From assembly GCA_018881555.1 (NCBI GenBank), contig JACAXG010000026.1, positions 6,305,965 to 6,369,964 on the forward strand: a DNA stretch of 64,000 bases, written 5' to 3'. Position numbers and translations under genes: made by a program. The DNA is from Amblyornis subalaris (lineage: Eukaryota; Chordata; Aves; Passeriformes; Ptilonorhynchidae). A model generated the notes under the pieces. It was not told the origin of the DNA. It did not search any database and saw only the letters and a list, made by a program, of their open reading frames with translations. Positions 27,688 through 42,043 of the stretch are shown here, one piece after another (within the stretch, counting starts at the first letter, position 1; every line of letters starts with the position of its first letter).

Positions 27688-30600
27688 TCTCAAAAAAAGA
27701 AATTCCAAACTGTGCTGGACTGCCACCCTTTACAGTTCTTAGGTGGTGAGTTGACTTTAGATTTGCTTCTGTTGGAGGAATGATGGAGCCTGTTTTGTAC
27801 CCGAGCTCACTGGAGTTTTCCTCAAATTGTTTCTGCCACAGGCTGAGAACTGGATTTGGGAGAGGGGTTGCATTTCGTTGTCCTCTCGTAGACTTTTTTG
27901 ATATATAAGAAGGGTAGCAAAGAAGCAGCACCTTGACTTCATTGCAGAAGAAGCATTAAGACAGAAAAAGGGACATCAGCCTGGGGTGGAAGATTTAGAA
28001 ACAGAAAGGAGAGCCCGGACAAATGATGGTAGAGGTTTATAAAATCTATAATTATTGAAGTATTTTCCTCTCCAGAATCTGATGTCTATTGAGTCTCAAC
28101 AGCCCATCACCACAGTGCAGCAGCAGCTGCTGNGAAATCCAAGGGCAAAAAACTCATGCATCTTGTTAATAAATGACNTGTGGGAGACAGTATGGCTCTT
28201 GGTAACTGGGCTGCTTTTCTTGTCAAATATTGCTCGAAATTATAGAGGTCAGCACAGTAAAAATAGTGAAGGAGAACTAATGTTTCAGGCCCAAATTTCT
28301 GAAAATAGCTAGCAAATACCAAGAGGAAGATTGTGCAATCCTAACTGCTGCCCATGGTGTGGTTTATATGTATTCATACACATATGTATTTCCTCCCTTG
28401 GTTTATCAGTGCATGTTATTCTAGCTAACAGTTTACTTACATTGGAAAATCATTTTAGCAGCAAACAAATCTGTTCTGCCTTTCTACGTTTCTTTTTCTC
28501 TACTGAGTTTGCATTTTTTTTACAGAGAGGCTTTGGCTGTGATCATGTTTCACTAATTCCCACTGCTTCACCTTCCCCCAGCTGCTTGGTCGTGTTCCCA
28601 CACTGTTTTCTCTCTGTGTTTCTGTGGTTGTGAGGTGACAGAAGGGACTGGATCGCTGATTTAAAGGAAGAGAGTTAATTCTACCTCAGATCGATGCACT
28701 GTGGTTCACAGTGCAGCCTTGTAAGCACTGGGGGAAGGCAGCTGAAGGGGTAATGCATAGATCAAAATGAGTACTCTGGACCTTGTATCATAAAATCGTN
28801 GCTCGAACTTCATCAGGATCTTCCCTCCAGATACCAAAATGCTGGAAATGAAAGCTTGTGGCAACATTTTATAGACATGCTTAGTTCCGGTTTTCTGAGC
28901 GAAGATTTAGGAGTTCTAAAGCTAGAAAGCATTTTTACTGAAAAATAGTGTTAAACAAGAGTCCAGGGAGAGTGTGGGGTTTCTTGGGCATTATCAAAAA
29001 TACTGCAGTGGAGACCCTCGGTGGAGATCATGAATAGTATTGACACTGCCCAAATGAAAGTGTGTGTGTAGGTTTGTATATTAAAAAAGACTCAAGAAAT
29101 GAGAAAAGTTTGTAAAAATTTTGAATTTTAAACTCAGACTGGGTCTGCCCTCCAAAAATTAAAACATAACGTCTTGAAATCAGCCTGACTTCTTTGTCTT
29201 CCCTCTCTGCTCTCTTCCTTCTGCTCTCCCCTGGGCTTGGGGGATATTTTTTCCCTCGGTGGATCAGGCGACTGTGGCTTTTCCAGGCACTCTGGCAGAT
29301 CTTCATGTTCCTCAGGCAGTTCTCTGTGCGCAGTTGATAAACACATGCATTTTCTCCAACTCTTCTGTTTTGGATTTTTTTTTTTTTTGTATTCTGGTGA
29401 GNGTTTCCCTAGTTTCTTTTACTTATTGCTGTCTGGTTTTTTACAGAACTTTTGTTCTTGTGTTCTCTAGCCTTTCCTAGTTTATTTTATCTTTCACCCC
29501 CGGAAGATAAGTGCAGATAGGAACAATTTGCTATAGCCCCTGTCCTGTACCCACTCCTCTATTTTGTGACCTGTTATCTCTTCTTATTCTCCTAGTCCTC
29601 TTTCAACTTCACTCGATGTGCAACCTTTACTATAACGTCCTAGTTACAATCTTTATTGAGTGGTCTTTGNCTCCTTAATGTGTGGTATCAAACCTAATTG
29701 AAAAGGGGTAGTTTCACTTTCCCTCTCCCTGCTGTTTCCTTTGTGTTGCATCTGGTGGTCCCATGGCTGCTGCAAGGTGAAATGAATCACTGAGGTGATA
29801 CAAAAGGAAAGAAAACAAAATCAAAAAGAAAAANCAAAGCCTTTCTTGATCAGCTCATTGAAATGTCTATATTCAGCTGTATCATTGCTAGATTTGGAAT
29901 GAGAACTTTTGGGGTGAGAATGCAACTGACCTTTCAGCAGCCTGAAATTGCATCAAACTTCGTGTGACTACTAGTTTTATCTCTTGCTCCTTATCCTTCT
30001 CTTCCTTTATCTCTTGGCTTCATCTTCCCTCCAGGCTATGATCTCATGATCCTCTTTTTGGCAGCAGTGCCAGCTGAAGTATTTGCATTTTCCACCCTGT
30101 TTTTTTAGGTTTTTTTGTGGGGATATGTGCTAAAAAGTAACCAGCATCAGTCAGATTCCTGTCCAGTTTGCTGCATGATTGCCCAGACCCTCAAGAGAGC
30201 TGTAGCAGAGTCAATTTAGGCCAACTGCTTGAATACCTGGGTAAAGATAGCCCAAGTCTTTCTTCTCCTGCCTGTTTCTGGTTTTCTCTTCTTCCCCTTG
30301 TGACTGTTTTTCTCCTGTCCCTTTCTTCCATGTCCCTCGTGTTCTGCCATATGAAACCACACAGTTTCTCCACCGCTCTTACTGTAGAACACCCCTGTCT
30401 GTGGGACACCACCAGACTTTATCNCTTCTTTTCCTTCCCTAGCTCAATGAACTGCCTGCCTTCATTAAACTGAGATCTGCTCCTGTGAAAGTTTAGTTTT
30501 GTTCATGAATCAGTGGCAGAAGACACAGGGCTGTTCAGGACACTCAGCAANCTCAGCACCAGACTTGAAGAGACACTGCTAAGGAAAATTTTAAATTTAA

Positions 30601-33586
30601 CCATGATCCCACTGGTCTAATTCACAGATGCCATTTCAGCAAAGCAGCGAGAAAAGGNTGGGTTACTCATTGTTTTTTGGCTTCATTATTGGCCTCTGAA
30701 ATTAAATACCAAGCTTGCATGAAAAAATATTCCTTGGAAAGTCATGTCCTGTATTTTGATAAATATTTTATATTTAGAAAAACAAATCTGCCACTCATCT
30801 AATATAGGCCACAAAATGAAGGAAGCTGAACCAACCTAAAATTACACCTGAGTCACAGCATACAAGGGTGGGGCAACAATTTGTGTCCTATAAGCAAAGG
30901 CTTGTAGCAGGTTTCTGGCTACAGTAGATCAGAGACATGATAGATCAGTTTGTGAGTATTCAAACAAGTCATGAATGAGAGACAGAGGAGAGGAGTGACT
31001 TCTCTGCCTTCACACTCTGGTAAAAGACTTTCTAGTAACTAGTTTATCCTGATTTTCTATTCAGAAGAACACACACAAGATTTCCTGATCCTAGCAAGGT
31101 CTCATTGATTAATTGTAATGACGAAATAGCACTTAATTTCTAAGTGGTGTTTATACATTCCTTTTTCATCCATAGATTTAAATATCCTTTACAATGCCTC
31201 CTGCCCCTTTAATGATCAACAATGCTCTTTAAAGCTCTTTACACTTCGTTTTCCAAGGTTAATGGAATGTGTTTTCTACTGCCACAGCCTTGTTTCTGGC
31301 ACAGCCTCATTTTCCTTCTTGATCATTACAACAATCCACAAAGCTGTGGATGTCTGCAAGTCACAGAAAGTGCTGTCCCAAGCTAAGCATGCCTTCCTCC
31401 CGCCCAAATCTCAGCCCTCCAATTCCACCTGAATCTCCCTTGACCTCTCAGTATCATCTGACAGTGCAAATCATTCCATCATTTCCAAAATCGAGATTTC
31501 TCATTGGCTTTTGTGTTCTGTCCAATGTGCCTTCTAATTCTTGGCTATTTCTCTTAAAGCAGCTGATTCTTGTTAATCAGCTTTTGATCAGGATCTGTAA
31601 CACATCCCCCAAAGTCCTCACAGCTGTGAGCCCTCTCTCTAGGTCTCTTATCCATGAATTTGTCATTGACTCATATTTAACTGTGGTTATTCACAGTTCT
31701 TCCCCTCTGTTGCTGGCCTGTCTTTTCACACCCAGTTAAAGTCAGTACCTTTCTGCCACCTCCTTGCGGGCAGCTACCACAGCTTATACTTGGCACAGTA
31801 CATTCAGGTCCTGGGTTTTTTTTCTGTCACAAACCTTTCTTTCTCCCTCTTTGTACTNTAAATGCCTCACTGCCCTTCCAGCCATTTAGCTCTTTAAATT
31901 GAATGCTCCTTGCATTCTCTCTGGAGCTATACATGAACAATGTGCCCATAGCATCTTGTTCCTTCCTACGTATCAATTAGGAGATTCAGCCTTGTTGANT
32001 GTCCCAGCGCCCCTGTCCCTTCACACTTCAGCTATCCCCATCTTCTCTGTGTGTCTCCTGCGACTTCCTTCCACAGTGTTCTCCAAAAGCTCATTCAGAG
32101 TTGAGCTGCGAGGATTATCTTCCTTGCTGACATAATGTCTGTGTCTCTCTTCTGGCTTTCCGGTTCATCAGCATGAAAGGCAAACTCATTGTCCTCTTCA
32201 AAGTTTCTGATCGATTGCCTCTGCACTGACTCAGCATTATTGTCGCGTTGAGCACAGCCCTCACCACCCTCTGTCAGTAGCACTTGTCTTCACTGTCTCA
32301 TTAGCGTGCTTGTCACACCACCACCTTTGGCCTTTTTACAAAGTACCTCCTCCTTTGCTGGAAGTTTGTCGCAAACTTTAAAGGAATTAGCTTGTGCTGT
32401 TTTCTCACCCAAGACTTATTTCTGCACTGTTGCCCAGAGCTGAACATGTAGAATGCAGTCATCGTGCTCTGTACGCCCCGTTCTCTTCACCAGTACTACT
32501 GGTNCTATTTCTGCAACCTACAAACTCTAGTCTTCTTTTTGTTGCAAATCCTAATGCAGTTGTTAACAAGCCTTACGGACAACAAACTGTGGTCTTCTGA
32601 AAACCGTCTTGGGTAGTCTACAGTCTCATGTTACTTAAAGTTTTGTGAAAGTTTTGGCTAATTGGTAAATAATATTACGTGAGAAATTTTGGGAAGAGCT
32701 GAAATCCTGCTGGCTCCTCAAATGTAAGGGCCACTAATTACCAAAGAAAGCCCTGATTTTTGATAAGGAGAATCTTTGTACTAATACGTTGTAACAACAT
32801 CAACACAGCATTATGAAACCTCCATATACACCTACAGCATCATGAAAGGTCTGTGGTCTTTAATGGCTTTCTACATGTTGAAATATCAGCCTGAGAAGGA
32901 CACAATAAGGTGGTTACCTGTCNGAGAGAGCAGAGAGATGTGTATCACTGTCTATTGTACAGATAAAGGTGCTGCTTCTGAAGCATGTTGGTGTTTCAGT
33001 ATCTTGGCAAATGCTCTGTACTTTCCTAGAGAACCGACGGCATTATCAGAATACAGTGTGCTGTCCTTGTACTACAACCTTCTGTAGCAGCAAATGCNAG
33101 GAAAACAGCATCCTCATATTACTGTCCTCACCATCTCTTTTCAAATCCTAAACTGCTCTTTAACAGGATATCAGAAGGGACTAATCCGTTCAGTGGTTCC
33201 TTCCCCCATTTATTTCCCAGAGTAAAAATGCAATAGATTGAAAAAAAAAAAAGGAAAAATCAGATGTCTGTGTAAAGTTGTACGACAAACTGAAAACCTT
33301 TGGTGAANGTTGTCAAAAATGAGTACCACCTTCTCTTTTGAATGACATTGTTTGAACTATCTCTTCTCTATCATCTGTGTTTTGATGATAATAATTCTCC
33401 AAGTGGTAGGATTCCTCTGTGATGGTAATGCTTGCTTCAAGAAACACGTATCCACTTGAAGTGAGTGAATTCTTCACTGCACTGACTCCAGTTACTGCTG
33501 CAGCACAATCACCCTCTTTGGAAACTCATTTAACCGGTGACACTGCTGCTACTTTTGCCTCTTGTTGCTGTCACTATTTCTGTGTT

Positions 33587-33589
<3 letters not shown>
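27688..33589. other. Upstream non-coding DNA, T-rich on plus strand
   Basis: No gene, RNA or interspersed repeat was recognised. The stretch from about 28.4 to 32.6 kb is noticeably pyrimidine-rich on the plus strand. Open frames are short and lack known motifs. Confidence 0.5.

Positions 33590-33627
<38 letters not shown>
33590..33627. repeat. (CA)19 microsatellite
   Basis: Uninterrupted CA dinucleotide run. Confidence 0.98.
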
Positions 33628-33631
<4 letters not shown>

Positions 33632-34104
33632 AAAAGTTACTGCTTCAATGAAAAAAGTCAATAGGGCATCAGAGGGAACGTGCTTGCAGAAGCAATCAGC
33701 ATTTTGCAGCAATATGAATTTGCACTTGTGGGGATGTGAACCCACCTTAATACTCTGATCATAGAGGTTCCCTGTTCCAAAGGCTTTTCTTGTGTGTTTA
33801 TACGGAGATGGTTTCACTGCAGCATGGCTGTTAGCATCCCTGTGTCCAGGTATTAGCTTAGCCCTGCCTTCCAGCTCTGGTGGGGATGTTTGAGTGTATT
33901 TGCACCAACTGTACATCCAGAAACTGCCTACATCAGCAGGAGGAAGAGTTAGTGCCATACCACAGTGTTAGAAGAGACCATTACTAATTCAGCTTAGATG
34001 CCTGAATATTGGAGAAAACGGAAAATGAGGGAGAATGTGGGCTGTCAATTTTAGAATCATCTGGCCATGGCACACTGTGCAATATTTCTAATCACACACA
34101 CAGC

Positions 34105-35900
34105 TGGGGACTGGCTGAGGCAGGAAGGTACCTCAGGAGATTACGTGGTCCAATCCCTGCCCACAGCAGGTCAACCAGAGCAGGTTGCTCAGGGCTGTGT
34201 CTGCCTGGGTTTTCAATATCTTCAGGGTTGCAGACTCCATGGCCTCTCTGGGCTTCCTGTACCAGTGTCCAACCACCCTCACAGTAAACAGGTTTTCCCT
34301 ATGTTTCAGTGAAATTTCCTGTGTTTCACTTAGCACCCATTGCCTCCTGTTGCTGGATACCACTGTAAATAGCCTGGCTCCCTTTTCTTTAGTCCCCTCA
34401 TCAGATCTTTTTACACACTGCAGAGATCCTTCTGAACCTTCTCTGCTCCAGGCTGGACACTCTCAGCTCTCTGTCTCCCTGTAGAACAGATGCCTTCAAT
34501 AATTGTGGCACCCACTGGCGGTCTCCAGTGACACCACATGTCTCCTGCAGTGGGGAGCCCAGCTCTTGACCCAGCCCCACAGGGTGTTTATATTCTCACC
34601 AGGGCTGAGCAGAGGGCAAGGACTGCCTCCCTTGACCTGCTGGCAGCACTGCTTAATCCAGCTCAGGAGGCTGCTGGCCTTCTGTACAGCAAGGGCACTT
34701 TGCTGGATTATGTCCCACTTCTTGCCCACCAGAGACCTCAGCTCCTTTTCTACAGAGCTTCTTTCCAGCCAGTTGGTTCCAGCTTGTCCTGGTGCGTGGG
34801 GTTACTCCTATGGGGGTGCAGGACTTTGCACTTCTCTGTTGAACTTTGTGAAGTTCCCACCAGCTCTTTTCTCCAACCTGTCAAGGACCATCTAAAGGGC
34901 AGCACACCCCTCCCAGTTTTGTGCCAACAGCAGACTGGCTGAAGTCACACTGTACCATCATCCAGGTGGCTACTGAAGATGTTAGACAGTCTTGGCTCAG
35001 CATCAGCCCCTGGGTTGCACTATTTGGGATTGATTTCCAGCTGAACTAGCTGCTGCTGATCACAGCTTTTTGACCTCAGTTCCATCAGTTTTCCATCCAC
35101 CTGACAGACTTGTGTCTAGTCCATATGCCATCAGTTTCTTTATGAGGATGTTATCAGAGGCAGTGTTGAAAGTCTTGTTAAAGTCAAGGTGAAGAACATC
35201 ACTACTTGTACCTCATCTTCTGAACTAGTTATTTTATGGAAGAAGGCTTTCAGATCATGAGGCATGATTTTTCCTTCATAAATGCTTGCTGATCCTAGTC
35301 ACCTTCTTGTGCTTCATGCGTTTGGAAAATATTTCCAGGATCATATGTCCCATCGTCTTCCCAGGGATCAAGGGGAGGCTAGCCAGTCTGTAGTTCTGCT
35401 TCATGCACATTATGGCCTTCCTTGAAAATAGGGGTGACATTTGCTCTCTTCCAGTCCTCAGAAACCCCTCCTGATTGCCACAGCCTTTCAAAGATGATGG
35501 AAAGTGGCCTCACAGTGACATTGCCCAGCTCCCTCAGCAGTCATGAGTGGCTCCTATCAGGTTGCAGGGCTTTGGGTATGGCCAGGTTGTTTATGTGCTG
35601 TCTAAATGATTCTCCTCCAATGAGGGTTAAGCCCTCCTTGCTCCAGACTTTCCCGGCAGTCTCATGGNCCTGGCATTTCTGCAGGCTTGGCAGTCAAAGG
35701 CATGGCATGCCATGGCCTTTTCCATGTTCTCTGTCACCAGATCCCTTGCCCTGCTAAGTAGTGAGTTCGTATTTTTCCTGGTCTTCTTTTTGCTGCTGAT
35801 CTACCTGTAGGAGCATTTCTTGTTCTCCTACACATCCCTCACCAGACTCAACAACCAGTTGGTCGTTGGGTTTCCTGACCCCATCCCTGGACATACCAGA
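34105..35900 (-). mobile_element. Long decayed CR1 LINE including reverse transcriptase region, antisense
   Basis: The longest CR1 here, about 1.8 kb. On the minus strand, fragments in shifting frames match CR1 ORF2 in order: an ISSKKKTRKN-like segment near 35.8 kb, the reverse transcriptase stretch near 35.3-35.45 kb, an LDFNKTFNT-like motif A near 35.17 kb, and the region where the catalytic FADD should be near 34.95 kb, which is no longer readable as such. Stops and frameshifts are frequent. Both ends are approximate. Confidence 0.85.
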
Positions 35901-38900
35901 TTTCTGACTCTCTTATTGATTCCATTTATCAGAAGAGTGCAGGTGGTCCCCCATGCAGCTGCCCAATATACATGTTGTCTCTAATAAACTTAATGAGAAG
36001 CAAAGGCTGTGTTTAGTTTTGTCTTTTGACATAATTAAAATTAAAATGACGCATCACTGTATGTGCCAGCCGAGCCTTAATCTCCAAAGAGTGCCAGTTA
36101 GTATTAGGCTCATTATTGACAGTGGCCTAGTTTCCATTGATGGAGTCCTTAAAAGTTTTAATCTGCAAAGTCAGGAAAAAGTAGTGGCTGATAGTCCTGA
36201 TCTGAAATAAGAGGAAAAGAAAAGCTCAAACCCAACCTGTTTTGTTAATCCACCCATGTACATGAAAACAGCACAGCGGGATTGGGGAACTAATCCCATT
36301 TCAAATCAGATGCCTGCTGGTTCTATTTAATGAGCATTATGTCTGTTTCCTTTTTAACCCTAAAATATCTTAAGTCATGTAACAGCATTCTGCCTTTTAA
36401 AATTATTATATTTTGTATCTGTTCTGGTGAGGCATCTGCTTCTATAACTGGACCAAAGATGGATTGCTAACTACCCTCTTTACTGCCAAACCACACACTG
36501 AACTTCATTCATGGGGAAATACCCAGAAAATGGAATTAGTACAGAGTGAGCATTGGTACTAATGAAATTTCCTATGGGTTTGTACCTTGTGAGTAAACTC
36601 TGGTGTGTAGGAAGAATTAAAGTTATGGGAGATTGAGTTGAGACTTTAAAAACATCTCTCTCTTCACACATCTTTAGTACTTTATAAATATTTTATACCC
36701 TCACACTGCACTCTTTTCCCGTGTAAATGCTCTGTCAAGATCTCTCCACCCTAAGTGTCCACTTTCACTAAAGTGGCAAAAAAAATGTTGGGACTTTTGT
36801 CTCACTGCCAAATAAGGCTGAAATTGGAGAAAGATCTAAAAACTATTAAGAGAGGTTAAGGAGGGGCATTTTTCATTACTCTGTGCCACAGGCCATGTCA
36901 GCAGAATGAGTGAGTGTGTCATGTACCATTTTAATTTAGCAATATTTATATCCCTTGATAGCAATGCTCACACAGGGTAATGAAGAAATAGTGATCCAAT
37001 CCTATTGATTATCAATATTAGCTTGATATTAGTCTGATAGCTATATAATGATATTAGAGGCAATAAAAATACATTTATGTAAATTTTGTCATTCANTGTA
37101 GACATCACCCATTATCCTAGTACTGTTTATTCTGTCAGAATCTACTATATTAATTTTCTGTCTGCTTCAGAATTCCTGGGGAAATAAAAAAACCTCCTCA
37201 TTCCCCAAAATGTCTTTGTCTTAAATGATGTCTAGAAATTTGTTAAAAAAATATAGAACATGTTAAAATGGGTAGAGACTTAATTAAAAAATGAGTATAC
37301 ATATGCGGGTGTCTATGTAAGGAATGCCTGCAGTAATAATTTGTTCAACATCCTCTTCAGCGTAGACATCCTCATCACCCTCCATTGGTTTATTTGTTTA
37401 CTGTTCAAGCCAGGGCAGCCCAAAAGAGCAGCCCAAAGAGTTCCCTCAATAGCAAAATGTTTGCAGTAGCATATTTCCAAAATACCTGCTGTCCTAATAA
37501 GACCTGATGTCATGAATGGGAAACTTGTGACATTAAATATCAGGTAAATAAGCCCAGTGGATTCTGTTGCTTTTCCACATAATCGTCAGCCCACCAATTT
37601 TTATATTTTCCATGGATTTCAGATTTTGCATCTTGGGATCAGTGACTTGCATAAAGGTGTTTATCATTATCCCAAATAATTTTCCATGTAGTTTGAATGA
37701 TTCTTCCTTATTCTGTGCAACAGCTTAAAAGGCAAAATGTTTTTTGGATGGGTGAAACAGAAGCACAGCAATTCTCCATGTTACTATGACACGAGTCGTA
37801 GCATTGAGAAAAGGAGACAAGTTTGCAAATGATGGGTTGTCATGACTATCAGAAGATTTAAAGGTGTCTGGAACTACAGGAGATTTCTTCCTATAAATAT
37901 ATGTCAGGTATAAAGTTATGTTTCAGTAAACAGAAGCTACGCTCCATGGAGCAGAGCAGCGAAAGGACAGACACGCCACGGTGGCAGCACAGCAGTGCTG
38001 ACCTACTTGAGCAAGCTGTGCAGCAACCAGCATGCAGCTCTGGCTCTATTTCAGCAAAACAGTGTGTGACCTCCCAGACTGGGATGTAATTTGAAACATT
38101 AAATGACCAGACATATCTTTTGGCAATACAGTTATTAACTTTCGACTTATCTCCAGCCCACAAGGCCACCTCTTGCATCACAGTGATGCAACGCCTACTA
38201 ATTGAAAGTCAATTTTCTGCCAGCCAAGGACATTGGCTGCGAAAAGCAGACTCAAATGTGTGCGGAGGGGAGATATTTTCGTTATTTCTTCCTCTGACTC
38301 CCTTACTCTACCTGCCATCTCTCTTTGCTACTCTTTCTCTCTCCCACACATCTGCCCACTCATCAAAAACCCTTAAAGCATAGCTTCATTGGGAAGGAAA
38401 AGAAAAAAGTGGAATGATATATTCTGGCCATAGGGAATGGTCTTACTATGAGAAACTATTTGAAATTTATTCCTTAGGATGTTTCTTGGCAAAGTAAACT
38501 AATGAACAGATGTGTCAAATAGCTCTGCTGCTCATTTTTTGAAGGTAGAGGTAAAAACTGTCTTGATGAAATCTTAAAGTCTGAATGAAACTTCTCTTGC
38601 TTTACAGTGCAGATTTACTTAGATGCTGTTTATATCCACAAGACATACAGGATTTAGAACTAACATTTCACAAGTCTGCCAAATGCGCTGTCAGCTTTTA
38701 ATATTTCTGGTTAGTGCTTTTTAAAAATCTGGTTCACTCATTCTCTATCCTTCCTGATATATTTATCTAAGGCACAATTTTGTACCAGCTATAAAAATCC
38801 TAGCAGAGAAAGATTGTTGACCTGGAGATTTTCTGGATCTTAAGCATTTAGAAATCTCTTTCATAAGTAGAATTAAATTATTGCTGAGTGTAGGAATGGC

Positions 38901-41576
38901 CAAGGCAGCATGTTTCTCCTTTGAATTGCTGCAGGTTTTGCACATAGCAGGATCCTGAATGTAGCTGTTTCTGACTGCTCAGGTTGGGATAANCACCCAA
39001 GAGACATTAATGCCAAAATCTGGAGGGAACTGCCTGACTGAATAGAGGCAGGAGCAACCAAAACTATTAGAACAGAGTCAGAAGGGTTAATAAGATATAG
39101 CTGGAAGAAAGTGACATTCACAGTCTGCTACTGGGAAGTGACTTCTATCATGAGTATCCCAAATTTTGGTGCTACCATGTAGTCATAGAACTGACTCCCA
39201 TAAAACTTCATTAATTCAATGGACAGATTCCTAGTCGTTTCAGTGGGGTTTGGCCCAATGTGTAGTGGTCCATTCAGTTGTCCTCTTTCTCAGTTTTCTA
39301 TATGTTCTCTCACTTGGATGTATGGAACTTCCCGTTTCTTGCTGCAAATCAGTTGGCNACTCTACTGGTGTGTTAATATAGAAAATTTGACCAAATCCAG
39401 CAGATTGAAATGGTTTGTCATACAAAATGCAATGAATAGTGGTATCCAAAGCTGCTTTATAGCTTCAGCAGACAAAACCTAATTGATATATTGTCCAAGC
39501 TATGGAGAGATCCAGATCTTCTTCCCCGTCTCAGTAGTGTGACTGTGGCTTATCTTTACATTTCAGAGCGTGACTGAGGCTTGTGGGTATTTTATGTTTC
39601 CTCACTTTCTCATCTCATAACTATGTTTTACCTCTTTACTTTCTTTAGGCTTGTTACAGAACACCTGATGCTGAAGTTCAGCAAGTGAAGTGTTAATGTC
39701 CAAGGGAGCCTGCCTGACTTGCATGCTGATGTTAATGAAGCTGTGAATTGTGTCGTATTAGCCTCATTTGCTTCCCATATGCTTACTCTCGCTTTCCCCT
39801 CAGAAGCTGCAACTCTACTTTTTGTCTTCATTTGTATGCCCAAAATGCAGCAAGCTTAATTACCAATTATAACCTTACTCATTTAAAGGCTAAATCAACT
39901 GGAAACAATGCTAAAAAGTGTCTCCCTTGAGGAGAACTGAAGACTGGTGTTAATTTTCTTCACATATTTTGATAGGTATAAAGCACTGTGTAACTTACAA
40001 GTTAATCTCCCCAAATGATGTTAATTTTAAATTGAGATGACACGTACACACTCATGGGTTGACAGTCTGAGCAACCTGCCTTGTCTTCCTCCTTCAACTC
40101 TGACCTGCTGTGCAAAATTATCTGTCCCTGGGAAACTGTCAGTGCAGCACTAGAGCACCCAGCTCTGCCAGCAGCTTTTTATTTATGGCCACCTTTTCCT
40201 GCTTTATTTCGTCACTGCCTGACTTGTGCTATTTCCTCGAGTTTGGAAGTCTCCTGTGAGTTTCTTCTAAATGCAATTTCCTCCATCTTAGGAAATGAGA
40301 ACTCCATAAACTTCCACGTAGGTTTCATGGGACCCATGGAAGGCGTAATAGCTGTTTGGGTTGATATACCAGCGATTGTCACAAAACATCCCTCCAATCA
40401 ATACTGCAAAACTCTCAGACACTCTTTAGCTCCTGAGTGAATTTACAGTTCCTAGTGACAATCTCCATTACTGCAATAAAGGCCAGAGGAACTAGAAGAA
40501 ANGAAAACTAGATTTGGAAAGGTGCCATTATTATTTACGGAATATTTACATGCTATAATATATCAGCTATTTGGAGCATGTCACCCTCTGTTTATGGCAG
40601 ATGCAAGACATGTTTTTCAGCTGTTCTTTAATTTTGCAAACCAAAAACTATAAGGTATCGAAAATTCTGTGGTTTTTAAATGAAAATAACAGAAAATAAA
40701 GCAAATGTTTGGAACTGGTGATGAACTCAGTGCATTTACATTGCCTATAGCTCAAGTTTGAGCAGAACCTAAGACTGCCACATGTGTGGCAACCCATGTT
40801 CTCCGTACAGAGCCACCTGTACCCATTGCTTATCTTCTTTTGAAAACGAAAGATCCCAACCCTGCTTCCATCCTGGGAAAAAAGTTACACAAAGCATTCA
40901 CAGCTCCCTTGTCTTGTATACTTCATAAAGGTTTTAGCCTCTGCCTTAGCAGAAAAGTCCCCTTTCATACCCCTAGAAATGACTAAACACAACCTCATAA
41001 TAAGATTAAGATGATACTCTGCATTTAAGATCCACTCTGGTTTGTTCATCTTTGATTAAATGACCTATAAGGGTTTTGTGGACCACCTCTCTGGCAGTGA
41101 TGGATAAATAAACAATAGTTTTGTCATTATNCCGGGCAGAACCGGGATTTCGCCCTATGTGTCTCTTTTCCTATTAATTATACAGTCCTTTCTCTAAAAG
41201 TATGAAGGTAAGCTTTTGTTCTGCTCAGCCTGCAGTGGGAAGGCCTGAAGGGATATGATTGCTCTTTTTTACTACACTGAACAGATGAACGTGGTGGAAA
41301 AAGCTCAAACACTGAAGAATGGTGGGGATATAGAAACAAATGTATATCAACTGGCACAGTTTATCTTGAAATCTAGCATAATGTTCTAATAATCAGGTAA
41401 AAAGAAGTTACTTGAAGCAGTATGATGAGAAAACTAGACAGTTTTCAGATGGGAGTTTCTAAAGTTTATGGAAGAAATTATATTAATATCTGTGAGAGCA
41501 GCATGTTGGACTCAGTGACCGAATATTTCCATTTCTCATGTTATTTCTGGGGTCCTGTGTCCTTAATATCATAATG
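35901..41576. other. Non-coding DNA, no feature recognised
   Basis: AT-rich and single-copy in appearance. A more GC-balanced, complex stretch at about 37.93-38.25 kb could be a conserved element, but nothing in it is diagnostic. Confidence 0.5.
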
Positions 41577-42043
41577 GAAGGACATGGAAGTGAGTCCAGA
41601 GGAGGCCACCAAATTGATCAGAGGGATGGAGCACCTCTGCTATGAGGAAAGGCTGGGAGAACTGGGGTTGTTTAATCTGGAGCAGAGAAGACTTTGAGGT
41701 GACCTAACTGTGGCCTTCCAGTACCTGAAAGGAGCCCACAGGAAAGATGGAAAGAGACTATTTACAAGGGCTTGGAGTGACAGGACAAGGGGGAATGGCT
41801 TCACGCTGACAGAGAGCAGGTTTAATCAGATATTAGGAAGAAAGTCTTTCCTGTGAGGCCACTGAGGCCCTGGCACAGGTTGCCCAGAGAAGCTGTGGGT
41901 GCCCCATCCCTGGCAGTGTTCAAGGCCAGGTTGGATGGGGCTCTGAGCAACCTGGTCTAGTGAAAGGTGTCCCTGCCCATGGCAGGGGGGTGGAATGAGA
42001 AGATCTTTGAGGTCATCTTCCAGCCCAGGCCATTCTATGATCG
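41577..42043 (+). mobile_element. CR1 LINE 3' part
   Basis: Begins with the GAAGGACATGGA section and runs through GATGGAGCACCTCTGCTATG to the CATTCTATGAT terminus. Same general subfamily as 26875-27687 but more diverged. Confidence 0.92.

Noticed and set aside
34503..34942. Two overlapping plus-strand frames of 130-134 codons
   Set aside because: They are read from the wrong strand of the long CR1 at 34105-35900.
37914..38250. Possible conserved non-coding element
   Set aside because: The stretch is more GC-balanced and complex than its flanks, but nothing visible in a single genome shows conservation.
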